Source of the DNA: Gemmatimonadota bacterium
GTDB taxonomy: Bacteria > Gemmatimonadota > Gemmatimonadetes > Palauibacterales > KS3-K002
DNA: 64,000 nt
NCBI GenBank assembly: GCA_020344215.1
Contig: CP070815.1
Location: 202,049 to 266,048 of the forward strand
Direction: 5' to 3'
The position numbers and the translations under genes are program-made. Below the pieces are notes generated by a model. That model had not been told where the DNA came from. It was given only the letters and a program-made list of their open reading frames with translations, and made no database searches. Below, piece after piece: positions 55,217 to 64,000 of this stretch. Numbering within the stretch: position 1 is the first letter of the stretch; every line of letters starts with the position of its first letter.

Positions 55217-55741
55217 ATGTTGAAGCTCAAGGACCTGATGAACCGTGACGTGGTCGCGGTTTCCCCCGATCTCACCTTGCGAGAGCTGCTCGAGGTTCTC
55301 GCGGAACGGGAGGTGAGCGGTGCCCCGGTCGTGTCGGGCGGCAAGGTCGTAGGGGTGATCTCGACTACGGACATCTTCGACTTCCAGGAGGAGAATGCGG
55401 GGCTGTCGTCGCGCCCGGCCAGCGGCCCGGATGACACGGATGCGCCGGGCAGGAAGCGGGGCGGCACCCCTGAGGGCTGGGATCCGTCCGAGGAGGCTGT
55501 GGAGTGGACACGGGCGACTCGCTCGCGCGATCTGGACGTGTTGGATGAGTGCACGGTGGCCGACGTAATGACCCGCGATGTCTTGAGCCAACCATCGAGC
55601 ACATCACTGGAGAGAGCCGCCCGCTACATGCTGGACTCGGGGATCCGCCGCATCCTCGTCATCGACAAGGGCAAACTGCAGGGCATCGTAACCACGACCG
55701 ACATCGTACGTGCCGTCGCCGAGGGCATGCTCAAGAGCTGA
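55217..55741 (+). CDS. CBS-domain-pair protein
   Basis: The 174-residue protein consists of two CBS motifs: LMNRDVVAVSPDLTLRELLE with ISTTDIFDF, and VMTRDVLSQPSSTSLERAAR with VTTTDIVRAV. A hydrophilic insert of about 50 residues separates them. CBS pairs bind adenine nucleotides and act as energy sensors. A GGGAGGGC site lies shortly upstream of the ATG. The gene is followed after 39 bases by lonC, so it may regulate or report on that row of genes. Confidence 0.85.
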   Translation: MLKLKDLMNRDVVAVSPDLTLRELLEVLAEREVSGAPVVSGGKVVGVISTTDIFDFQEENAGLSSRPASGPDDTDAPGRKRGGTPEGWDPSEEAVEWTRATRSRDLDVLDECTVADVMTRDVLSQPSSTSLERAARYMLDSGIRRILVIDKGKLQGIVTTTDIVRAVAEGMLKS

Positions 55742-55780
55742 ACGCGGCGGCCGTGACCGCGAACTTGAAGGGAGAATCGC

Positions 55781-58282
55781 GTGACCGCCACTGCCCCTAC
55801 CTCCCTGAAGCCCGAGCAGCTTCGCAGGGCCTGTGATCCGTCGACACTCGAGTTCGAGACGACAGCCGAGCTGGAGCCGCTGCGAGAGGCGATAGGCCAG
55901 GACCTGGCCATGCGTGCCGTGCAGTTCGGCCTCGAGGTCGAGCACCCGGGCTACAACATTTTCGCTATCGGGCTGCCCGGCTCGGGCCGAGCGACGATGA
56001 TCCGCCAGCTACTCGAGGACCGAGCGAAGGACGAGCCGACGCCCACCGACTGGTGCTACGTGTACAACTTCGACAAGACACGGGAACCCCGCGCTTTGGC
56101 CGTACCGGCCGGTCGTGGCCCGGACTTGCGCGGCGACGTGGAAGGGCTGCTCGAGGAGTTGCAGGAGTCGCTTCCCAGGGTTCTGCAGAGCGACGACGTG
56201 CGCAGGGAGCGAGACGACATCGCCGAGCGCGCGATGGAGATCCAGCGGCAACTGATCGAGGACTTCCAAAAGCAGATCGAGGACGAACGTTACGTCTCGC
56301 TCGTCCAGACGCCGACCGGCTGGGTCGTCGTTCCCGCGTTGGGCAACGAGCCGATCGACGAGAAGCAATTCCAGACCCTGCAAGAAGAGCAGCGCGAGGA
56401 GATCCTGGCGCGCCGGCGCGAGATGGAGAAAAAGTTCGGCGAAGTGCAGCGCAAGGTGCGCGAGACGGAGCGGGACGCGAAGCGGCTGGTCCACGATCTC
56501 CAGCAGATGGTTGCGAAAGCCGAGGTCGAGCACTGCGTAAGGGAGATCAAGGGCCGTTGGGAGTCAGTGGAGGAAGTGACGGCGTATCTGGACCGGTTGG
56601 CAAGAGATCTCATCGAGAACGCCGAGCAGTTCTCCGACAGCGGCGAAGAATCAGAGTCGAGCCAAGAGGGAGTGCCCATCGAGGAGGACCCTCTGGCCAA
56701 CTACCGGGTGAACGTCATCGTCTGCCATACCCCCGACAGCGGCGCGCCCGTGGTCCAGGAGGAGAGCCCCACCTACCACAATCTCATCGGGCGCATCGAG
56801 CACCGCGTGCAGTTCGGCACCATGATCGCCGACTTCAGCCAGATAACGGCCGGCGCGATCCATCAGGCCAACGGCGGTTACCTGATCCTCGATGCGAACA
56901 ATGTGTTGCGGCAGCCTATCGCCTGGATCGCGCTCAAGAACGCGCTGCGAACTCAATCGATACGGCTGGAAGAGATCATCGAGTATACGAGCCTGATCGC
57001 AACGACGACGCTCAAGCCGCAGCCGATCCGGCTGAAGGTCCGGGTCATCCTTCTCGGGGACCCGTACACGTACCACCTACTGCACGCCTACGACGATGAC
57101 TTCCGCGAGTTGTTCAAGGTGAAAGCCGACTTCAGTCCCTATATGGAACGGGATATCGAAGCGGAACGCGGCTACGGGGCCTTTATCGCCGCACGCGGCG
57201 AGGAGGAGTCGCTGCCGCCGTTCGACTCTTCGGCGGTCGCCCGGGTGGCGCAGTTCGGGTCACGACTCGCCGGCCACCAGGACCGCCTGTCGACCCAGTT
57301 CGGCGCGATCGGCGATCTCGTCCGCGAGGCCGGGTTCTTTGCCAGGAACGATGGCCGCGTCATCGTGACGCTGGACGATGTTCAGCGGGCGATCCGCGAG
57401 CGCGAGGTGCGGGTCAACCGCCCGGAGCGGGAGCTCCTCAGCCTGATCGAGGAGGACACGCTGACGGTCGACCCCGCGGGAGAGAAGGTCGGCCAGCTGT
57501 ACGGCCTCGCCGTGCTCTCCACCGGCGACCATTCGTTCGCCCGGCCGATCAAGGTGGAGGCGAGCAGCTTCATGGGGACGAGCGGCGTGGTCGACATCGA
57601 GCGCGAGGTGCGATTGGGCGGCCCGATCCACAACAAGGGCGTGCTGGTGCTCTCGGGCTACCTGGGCGACTTGTTCGCGCAGAACCACCCGCTGATCATG
57701 TCCGCCACCCTGTCGTTCGACCAGTTGTACGAGGAAGTGGAGGGCGACAGCGCATCGGCGGCGGAGCTCTACACCCTCATCTCGTCCATCGCGGAAGTGC
57801 CGCTGCGCCAGGGGATCGCCATCACCGGGGCGCTCAACCAGAAGGGCGACATCCAGCCGATCGGTGGTGTAACGACGAAGATCGAGGGCTTCTATCGAGC
57901 CTGCAAACGCCGCGGGCTAACCGGCGAGCAGGGCGTGATCATCCCGACCCGTAACATGCCGAACCTGGTGTTGAACGACGAAGTCGTCGACGCGGTCCGT
58001 GATGGCCAGTTCCACATCTGGCCGATCCGCCAGTTCGAGGAAGGCTGGCCGATCCTCGCCGGCTTGCCGGCCGGCGTGCGCGACGGCGACCGAAAATTCC
58101 CAGACGACTCGGTCTACGGGCGCGCGGCGGCCCGACTGTCGGGCTGGGCGCGCGGCTGGCGCGACTTCGGCAAACCGATCCGCCAGGGGCGCGGCGTCGG
58201 GGCCGAGACTGCGGCCGAGGAAGACGAGCCGGAGAAGCCAGAGCCGCAGGGCGAGCCGGACGAGGACGGCCCGGAGGAGTAG
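55781..58282 (+). CDS. Lon-related ATP-dependent protease (AAA_32/LonC type)
   Basis: The 833-residue protein has an AAA+ domain with a variant Walker A, GLPGSGRATM (64-73, Arg in place of Lys as is usual for the group), and a long coiled-coil insertion (residues about 130-290, QEEQREEILARRREMEKKF). A second ATPase part carries GGYLILDANNVLRQP. The Lon-type proteolytic domain has the catalytic Ser in EGDSASAAELY and Lys in GGVTTKIEGFY. The C-terminal tail is highly acidic. Such proteases degrade misfolded cytoplasmic proteins. GTG start with AAGGGAG upstream. ligA begins four bases after its stop. Confidence 0.9.
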   Translation: MTATAPTSLKPEQLRRACDPSTLEFETTAELEPLREAIGQDLAMRAVQFGLEVEHPGYNIFAIGLPGSGRATMIRQLLEDRAKDEPTPTDWCYVYNFDKTREPRALAVPAGRGPDLRGDVEGLLEELQESLPRVLQSDDVRRERDDIAERAMEIQRQLIEDFQKQIEDERYVSLVQTPTGWVVVPALGNEPIDEKQFQTLQEEQREEILARRREMEKKFGEVQRKVRETERDAKRLVHDLQQMVAKAEVEHCVREIKGRWESVEEVTAYLDRLARDLIENAEQFSDSGEESESSQEGVPIEEDPLANYRVNVIVCHTPDSGAPVVQEESPTYHNLIGRIEHRVQFGTMIADFSQITAGAIHQANGGYLILDANNVLRQPIAWIALKNALRTQSIRLEEIIEYTSLIATTTLKPQPIRLKVRVILLGDPYTYHLLHAYDDDFRELFKVKADFSPYMERDIEAERGYGAFIAARGEEESLPPFDSSAVARVAQFGSRLAGHQDRLSTQFGAIGDLVREAGFFARNDGRVIVTLDDVQRAIREREVRVNRPERELLSLIEEDTLTVDPAGEKVGQLYGLAVLSTGDHSFARPIKVEASSFMGTSGVVDIEREVRLGGPIHNKGVLVLSGYLGDLFAQNHPLIMSATLSFDQLYEEVEGDSASAAELYTLISSIAEVPLRQGIAITGALNQKGDIQPIGGVTTKIEGFYRACKRRGLTGEQGVIIPTRNMPNLVLNDEVVDAVRDGQFHIWPIRQFEEGWPILAGLPAGVRDGDRKFPDDSVYGRAAARLSGWARGWRDFGKPIRQGRGVGAETAAEEDEPEKPEPQGEPDEDGPEE

Positions 58283-60310
<2,028 letters not shown>

Positions 60311-60311
60311 A

Positions 60312-62024
60312 GTGGAGAACATCGATTACGCCCGGGTCTTCGGGGAGATCGCCGACCTACTGGAGATTCAGGGCGCCAACCCGTTCCGCATCCGTGCTTA
60401 CCGCAACGGCGCCCGGACGATCGAGACGCTCTCGCAGCCAATCGAGTCGTTGCTGGCCGACGAGGAGGCTCGGCTCGAGGACCTGCCCGGCATCGGGAAA
60501 GACTTGGCCGGCAAGATCCGCGAGCTTCACGAGACCGGCGAGCTCAATTTCCTGAACGAGCTACGTCGGGAGGTCCCCGCCTCGCTCGTCCAGATCATGC
60601 ACATCCCCGGTCTGGGGCCGAAGCGCGCGCGCCAGCTGTGGGACGGGCTCGAGATCACCAGCGTGGAGGAGCTGGAGGAGGCGGCGAAAGCTGGCGCGCT
60701 GGAGGAGTTGCCCGGTTTCGGGCCGACGCTGCAGGAGCGGATCCTCAAGGGCATCGTGGAGCTCAAGGCGCGGGCCGGGCGGTTCAAGCTCGCCGACGCC
60801 GACATCTACGTTCATCCGCTCCTCGAGTACCTGAGGAAGGCCGGAGGGCTGGCGGACCTCGAGGTGGCGGGGAGCTACCGGCGCCGCTGCGAGACGGTGG
60901 GCGACATCGACATCCTAGCAACGAGCTCGGGCGAATCACCGCTGATGGACCACTTCGTCGCGTACCGAGATGTCCAGGAGGTCCTGGCCAAGGGGCCGAC
61001 AAAGAGCTCGCTCCGCCTGAAGGGCGGGCTCCAGGTGGACCTGCGGCTGGTGCCACGCGAGAGCTACGGCGCCGCCATGGCTTACTTCACCGGCTCCAAG
61101 GCGCACAACATAGTGATCCGCGGCATCGGGCGCGAGCGCGGGCTCAAGATCAACGAGTACGGCGTGTTCGAAGGTGAGCGGCTGGTGTGCGGCAGGACGG
61201 AAGAGGAGGTCTACGCCGCCATCGACCTGCCCTGGGTACCGCCGGAGTTGCGCGAGGACCGCGGTGAGTTCGACGCCGCACGCGCCGGCCGCCTGCCGGA
61301 AAGCCTCAGGTTGGACGACATCCGTGGCGACCTGCAGATGCATACCACTTACAGCGACGGGAGGCAGAGCGCGGCGGAGATGGTCGAGGCCTGCCGGGAG
61401 CGCGGCTACGAGTACATGGCGATCACCGACCACAGCCCGTCGCTGGCGATGACCGGCATCAAGGCGGAGGACTTCGAGAGGCAGTACGCCGAGATCGACG
61501 AGTTGCAGGAGAAACACGACGATATTCGGATTCTCAAATCCTGCGAGGTGGACATCCTGGAGGACGGCTCGCTGGACCTGGGCGACGATATTCTCGCGCT
61601 AATGGACTTCGTCGTGATCGCCGTGCACTCGAAGTTCAACATGAGCCGCGCCGATATGACGCGGCGAATCACGGGCGCCATGCGGCACCCGAAGGTTAAC
61701 GCGCTCGCCCACCCCACCGGCCGGCTCATCAATCGCCGCGAGCCGTACCCCGTGGACGTCGAGGAGTTAGTGAAGGTAGCGTGTGATCAGGGGCTGATGC
61801 TGGAGCTCAACGCTCAGCCCGACCGCCTGGACCTGCGCGACTTCCACCTGCAGATGGCGCGCGAGGCGGGCGTTAAGATCGTGATCAGCACCGATGCACA
61901 TCGGGCGGCGGAGCTCGATTACATGCGATACGGCGTCGATCAGGCGCGGCGTGGCTGGCTGGAGAGGGCAGACGTGGGGAATACGTACGCGCTGGAGGAA
62001 TTCTTGAAGCTGCTCGAGAAGTGA
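60312..62024 (+). CDS. polX: PolX family X DNA polymerase with PHP domain
   Basis: The 570-residue protein combines a family X polymerase (IRAYRNGARTIETLSQ at the start, HhH LPGIGKDLAGKI and IPGLGPKRARQLWDG, catalytic Asp pair in GDIDILATS) with a C-terminal PHP phosphoesterase (MHTTYSDG, YMAITDHSPS, VNALAHPTGRL, STDAHRAAEL). Such enzymes fill short gaps and act in base-excision repair or end joining; the PHP part has 3-prime-5-prime exonuclease activity. GTG start one base after the ligA stop, so ligase and polymerase are co-translated. Confidence 0.95.
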   Translation: MENIDYARVFGEIADLLEIQGANPFRIRAYRNGARTIETLSQPIESLLADEEARLEDLPGIGKDLAGKIRELHETGELNFLNELRREVPASLVQIMHIPGLGPKRARQLWDGLEITSVEELEEAAKAGALEELPGFGPTLQERILKGIVELKARAGRFKLADADIYVHPLLEYLRKAGGLADLEVAGSYRRRCETVGDIDILATSSGESPLMDHFVAYRDVQEVLAKGPTKSSLRLKGGLQVDLRLVPRESYGAAMAYFTGSKAHNIVIRGIGRERGLKINEYGVFEGERLVCGRTEEEVYAAIDLPWVPPELREDRGEFDAARAGRLPESLRLDDIRGDLQMHTTYSDGRQSAAEMVEACRERGYEYMAITDHSPSLAMTGIKAEDFERQYAEIDELQEKHDDIRILKSCEVDILEDGSLDLGDDILALMDFVVIAVHSKFNMSRADMTRRITGAMRHPKVNALAHPTGRLINRREPYPVDVEELVKVACDQGLMLELNAQPDRLDLRDFHLQMAREAGVKIVISTDAHRAAELDYMRYGVDQARRGWLERADVGNTYALEEFLKLLEK

Positions 62025-62090
62025 CTTGATAACCGGCTACCAGAAGTTGGATATTGGTGGTTGATCCCACGCATTCGGAGGTGATGTGCC

Positions 62091-62576
62091 ATGTCACTCG
62101 CGCCAGAAGTCGAGAAGCTGCTAAAGGACGAGGGTGTGGACTACGAGGTGATCAAGCACCCCACGGCCTACACGGCAGCGGAGGAGGCAGCGGTTTCCCA
62201 CATCTCGGGGTACGAGTGGGCGAAGACGGTGATCTTCTTCACGGAGAGTGACGAGCCGATCATGGCCGTTTTGCCCGCCTCGTATCACGTGAACGCGGAC
62301 CTCCTTAAGGATCTCGTCGGGTCGAGGAAGCTTCGGCTGGCCGCGGAGTCGGATTTCTCGGGCCTCTACCCGAACTGCGAGCCCGGGGCGATGCCGCCGT
62401 TCGGCAACCTTTACGGCCAGCGCGTGTTCGTCGACGCGCGGTTGGCGGAAGACGAGCAGATCGTCTTCAACGCCGGCAACCACAGCGAGGCCGTGCGGCT
62501 GTGCTACGCCGATTTCGAGCGACTCGCGAAGCCGATTGTGGGCAGCTTCGGGGAGGGTTCGGGGAGCGGTCGTTGA
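62091..62576 (+). CDS. YbaK/EbsC-type aminoacyl-tRNA deacylase
   Basis: The 161-residue protein has the YbaK/ProX fold: LLKDEGVDYEVIKHP, a hydrophobic AKTVIFFTESDEPIMAVLP strand, LRLAAESDF, and the GAMPPFGNLYGQRVFVDA loop. Members clear misacylated tRNA such as Cys-tRNA(Pro) or Ala-tRNA(Pro). The start ATG has GGAGGTGATG a few bases upstream. Small, cytoplasmic and alone, convergent with tatA. Confidence 0.85.
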   Translation: MSLAPEVEKLLKDEGVDYEVIKHPTAYTAAEEAAVSHISGYEWAKTVIFFTESDEPIMAVLPASYHVNADLLKDLVGSRKLRLAAESDFSGLYPNCEPGAMPPFGNLYGQRVFVDARLAEDEQIVFNAGNHSEAVRLCYADFERLAKPIVGSFGEGSGSGR

Positions 62577-62640
62577 GCGTAATCTGGAGCGAAACGACCG
62601 CCCCGGCGACCGCGCCCGCGAAGCCTGTGGGTGGCACGCT

Positions 62641-62889
62641 CTAGTTGGTGGTCTCCTCCTGCTTCTGCGACTCGACCGACGATACATCCTGGTCGCCGGA
62701 ACCGAGCTTCGGCTCTTCCTCCGAGCTCGTGAGCGACTTCTTGAATTCCCGGATCCCCTTGCCGAGGGACTGACCGATCTCCGGTAGCCGGCGCGCGCCG
62801 AACAGGAGCAGGAAGACGAAGGTGATGAGTATGACCTCCGTCCAACCGAGGTTGCCGATACCGATGGCAGCGACTGCGATGTATTGCAT
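62641..62889 (-). CDS. tatA: Sec-independent protein translocase subunit TatA
   Basis: TatA forms the pore of the twin-arginine export system that serves the folded Tat cargo seen elsewhere in the window (GH127, ATC-hydrolase-like protein, MsrP). The 82-residue protein has the membrane helix EVILITFVFLLLFGARRLPE, the hinge GARRLPEIGQSLGKGIREF and an acidic, disordered tail. An AGAAGGG site precedes the ATG. No tatC is in the window. Confidence 0.95.
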   Translation of the reverse strand: MQYIAVAAIGIGNLGWTEVILITFVFLLLFGARRLPEIGQSLGKGIREFKKSLTSSEEEPKLGSGDQDVSSVESQKQEETTN

Positions 62890-62929
62890 AGAAGACCCTT
62901 CTCTCGAGTTAGTCCGTCTTGCAGCCGCC

Positions 62930-63394
62930 CTAAGCTAGCCCGTACGGCCGCAGTTGGTCACCTAATAGGCGTCTGCGAGCCTCGTCGAGGACGCCCGCCC
63001 GCTGGAGCGCCTCCTCGCCCAGGTCGCCCAGCAGCTCGCGCTCGCGATCCAGTGTCTCGAGGGCTACGTCGTGCGCCGTCTCTTCACCGGTCCAGGCATC
63101 CTCGATCACGCGCCAGCCTACGTCCCGGGCGATACGCTCGAGAACGTAGGCGCTCACCAGGTTGTCATCCAGGTAGCCCGCCGGGCCGAACTCGTCCACC
63201 GGCATCGCGTCGTCGGGGCCGACGTAGTATGCCAGCGCCGCGTTAACCCACGAGCGATGGCGAGTCTGTAGACGCGGATCCTGCGAGAGCACCATGAGCG
63301 TTGCGACGAAGATCGGAGCCCATCTGACAAACTTGCAGAAGATACCGCGATACTCCCCTACGTTCTCTCGGACTACGTGGGTGAAGTCTCGCAC
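62930..63394 (-). CDS. DUF1232 (YkvA-like) protein
   Basis: The 154-residue product has a short N-terminal hydrophobic helix (RWAPIFVATLMVLSQD) and the DUF1232 core with AALAYYVGPDDAMPV followed by FGPAGYLDDNLVSAYVLE, typical of YkvA relatives of unknown function. The rest is helical and charged. The GTG at 63394 has GGGAGGAAA upstream. It precedes tatA by 40 bases in the same direction and might be co-transcribed. Confidence 0.75.
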   Translation of the reverse strand: MRDFTHVVRENVGEYRGIFCKFVRWAPIFVATLMVLSQDPRLQTRHRSWVNAALAYYVGPDDAMPVDEFGPAGYLDDNLVSAYVLERIARDVGWRVIEDAWTGEETAHDVALETLDRERELLGDLGEEALQRAGVLDEARRRLLGDQLRPYGLA

Positions 63395-63440
63395 CGCTTT
63401 CCTCCCTCGTTCAGCCGTCCGCCCCTACGGACGCCCACCG

Positions 63441-64000
63441 CTAGCGTTCCCCAACGTTCGAGTGCTCACCCTCGAGCCGGTGGGTTATCCGCCAGATACG
63501 ACCACCGGCCTCATCGCTAACATACAGTGCACCGTCCGGGCCCACCAGCGGCACCGCCGGTCGACCCCAGGCACGGCCGCCTGGGGTCAGCCAGCCGCTC
63601 ACGAAATCCTCGACCCCGAGCGGGCGGCCGGCCTCGACCCGCACGCGCACCACCTTGTAGCCCGCCGTCATCGAGCGGTCAGCGCCCGACCCGCCGAGAG
63701 CCACGAACGCGTCGCCGCGGTATTCGGCAGGAAACATGTCACCGCTATAGAAGACTATGCCCTGGGGACCCGAGTGTGCCTGGAAGGCAAGGACGGGAGG
63801 CTCGGTGACGTCGCAACGACGCGAGTCCGCGAACTCGGGATTGGCGAGGCGGTTACCGTAGCAGTAAGGCCACCCGTAGTGGCGACCGCGGCGGATTACG
63901 TTGAGCTCGTCCGGCGGCAGCCGATCGCCCAGCCCACTCCGCCCCACGTCCGTCGCCCATAGCTCGCCCGTCCCCGGATGTAGGGCCAGCCCCGCCGTGG
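63441..64000 (-). CDS. PQQ-type sorbosone/glucose dehydrogenase, N-terminus beyond the window
   Basis: The C-terminal 186 residues of a soluble, PQQ-dependent sugar dehydrogenase (six-bladed propeller) are visible and run off the right edge without a start. Landmarks are TAGLALHPGTGELWATDVGR, PPDELNVIRRGRHYGWPYCY, GIVFYSGDMFPAEYRGDAF and VGPDGALYVSDEAGGRIWRI at the end. Family enzymes oxidise sugars such as sorbosone, glucose or related aldoses in the periplasm and pass electrons to cytochromes. The neighbouring DUF1232 and tatA genes are in the same direction but not functionally linked in an obvious way. Confidence 0.85.
   Translation of the reverse strand, partial: TAGLALHPGTGELWATDVGRSGLGDRLPPDELNVIRRGRHYGWPYCYGNRLANPEFADSRRCDVTEPPVLAFQAHSGPQGIVFYSGDMFPAEYRGDAFVALGGSGADRSMTAGYKVVRVRVEAGRPLGVEDFVSGWLTPGGRAWGRPAVPLVGPDGALYVSDEAGGRIWRITHRLEGEHSNVGER

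Noticed and set aside
55970..56010. Walker A with Arg in place of Lys in the Lon-type protease considered as a broken ATPase
   Set aside because: GSGR-type loops are usual for this protease group as I know it, and all later motifs are intact.

Overview
The window reads as one contiguous piece of a GC-rich, Gram-negative-type bacterial chromosome. There are many lipoproteins with clear lipoboxes, Tat and Sec signal peptides, TatA, MsrPQ, a VKOR-type disulfide enzyme, multihaem cytochromes and a large FtsX-type orphan permease. This mix, together with secreted peptidases and hydrolases, is what I would expect from Gemmatimonadota or a close relative. That is an inference from gene content; no rRNA, tRNA or other taxonomic marker was found. 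I saw no CRISPR array, no prophage and no intact insertion sequence.

Layout. 1-7.3 kb: an accessory-looking stretch of orphan secreted proteins with long gene-poor gaps. It holds three small exported proteins at the left edge, a six-bladed beta-propeller lipoprotein, a family protein missing its signal peptide, three NTF2-like genes in a row, and an AT-richer YARHG-domain gene. 7.4-17.9 kb (minus strand): S41 peptidase, Trm112/methyltransferase, YdhR-like monooxygenase, Tat-exported ATC-hydrolase-like protein, GH127 glycosidase, class C beta-lactamase-like hydrolase, an inverted thioredoxin-VKOR fusion and a TPR lipoprotein. 18.4-23.0 kb: a three-gene operon with overlapping ends (family 5 solute-binding lipoprotein, histidine kinase, sigma-54 response regulator). 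23.2-31.5 kb: fbp, a di-haem peroxidase, an 11-haem cytochrome c/cytochrome b fusion, a secreted caspase with PPC-type repeats and an unknown membrane protein. 31.5-36.2 kb: a KefB-type antiporter, a PflX-like radical SAM protein, TauE/SafE and a zinc alcohol dehydrogenase. 36.2-43.4 kb: a peptide-degrading block (M14, TerB-like, amidohydrolase, M20, TerB-like, decayed gamma-glutamyltransferase). 43.6-46.7 kb: an M6 peptidase with a C-terminal dockerin, preceded by a lipoprotein with Ig-like repeats and a C-terminal cohesin-like domain. 47-64 kb: isopropylmalate-type dehydrogenase, FtsX permease, a TonB-anchor-like orphan, methionine sulfoxide repair genes (msrP, msrQ, msrB), a CBS-LonC-ligA-polX row, YbaK, TatA, a DUF1232 protein and a cut-off sorbosone dehydrogenase.

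Four points stand out. The adjacent cohesin-like and dockerin genes could form a surface-anchored protease complex outside classical cellulosomes. A roughly 96-bp element occurs twice, with a conserved 25-nt loop and a stem whose base pairs differ between copies but mostly stay complementary. Two TerB-like paralogues each directly follow a zinc peptidase gene. The solute-binding protein is tied to a two-component system with no transporter genes nearby.
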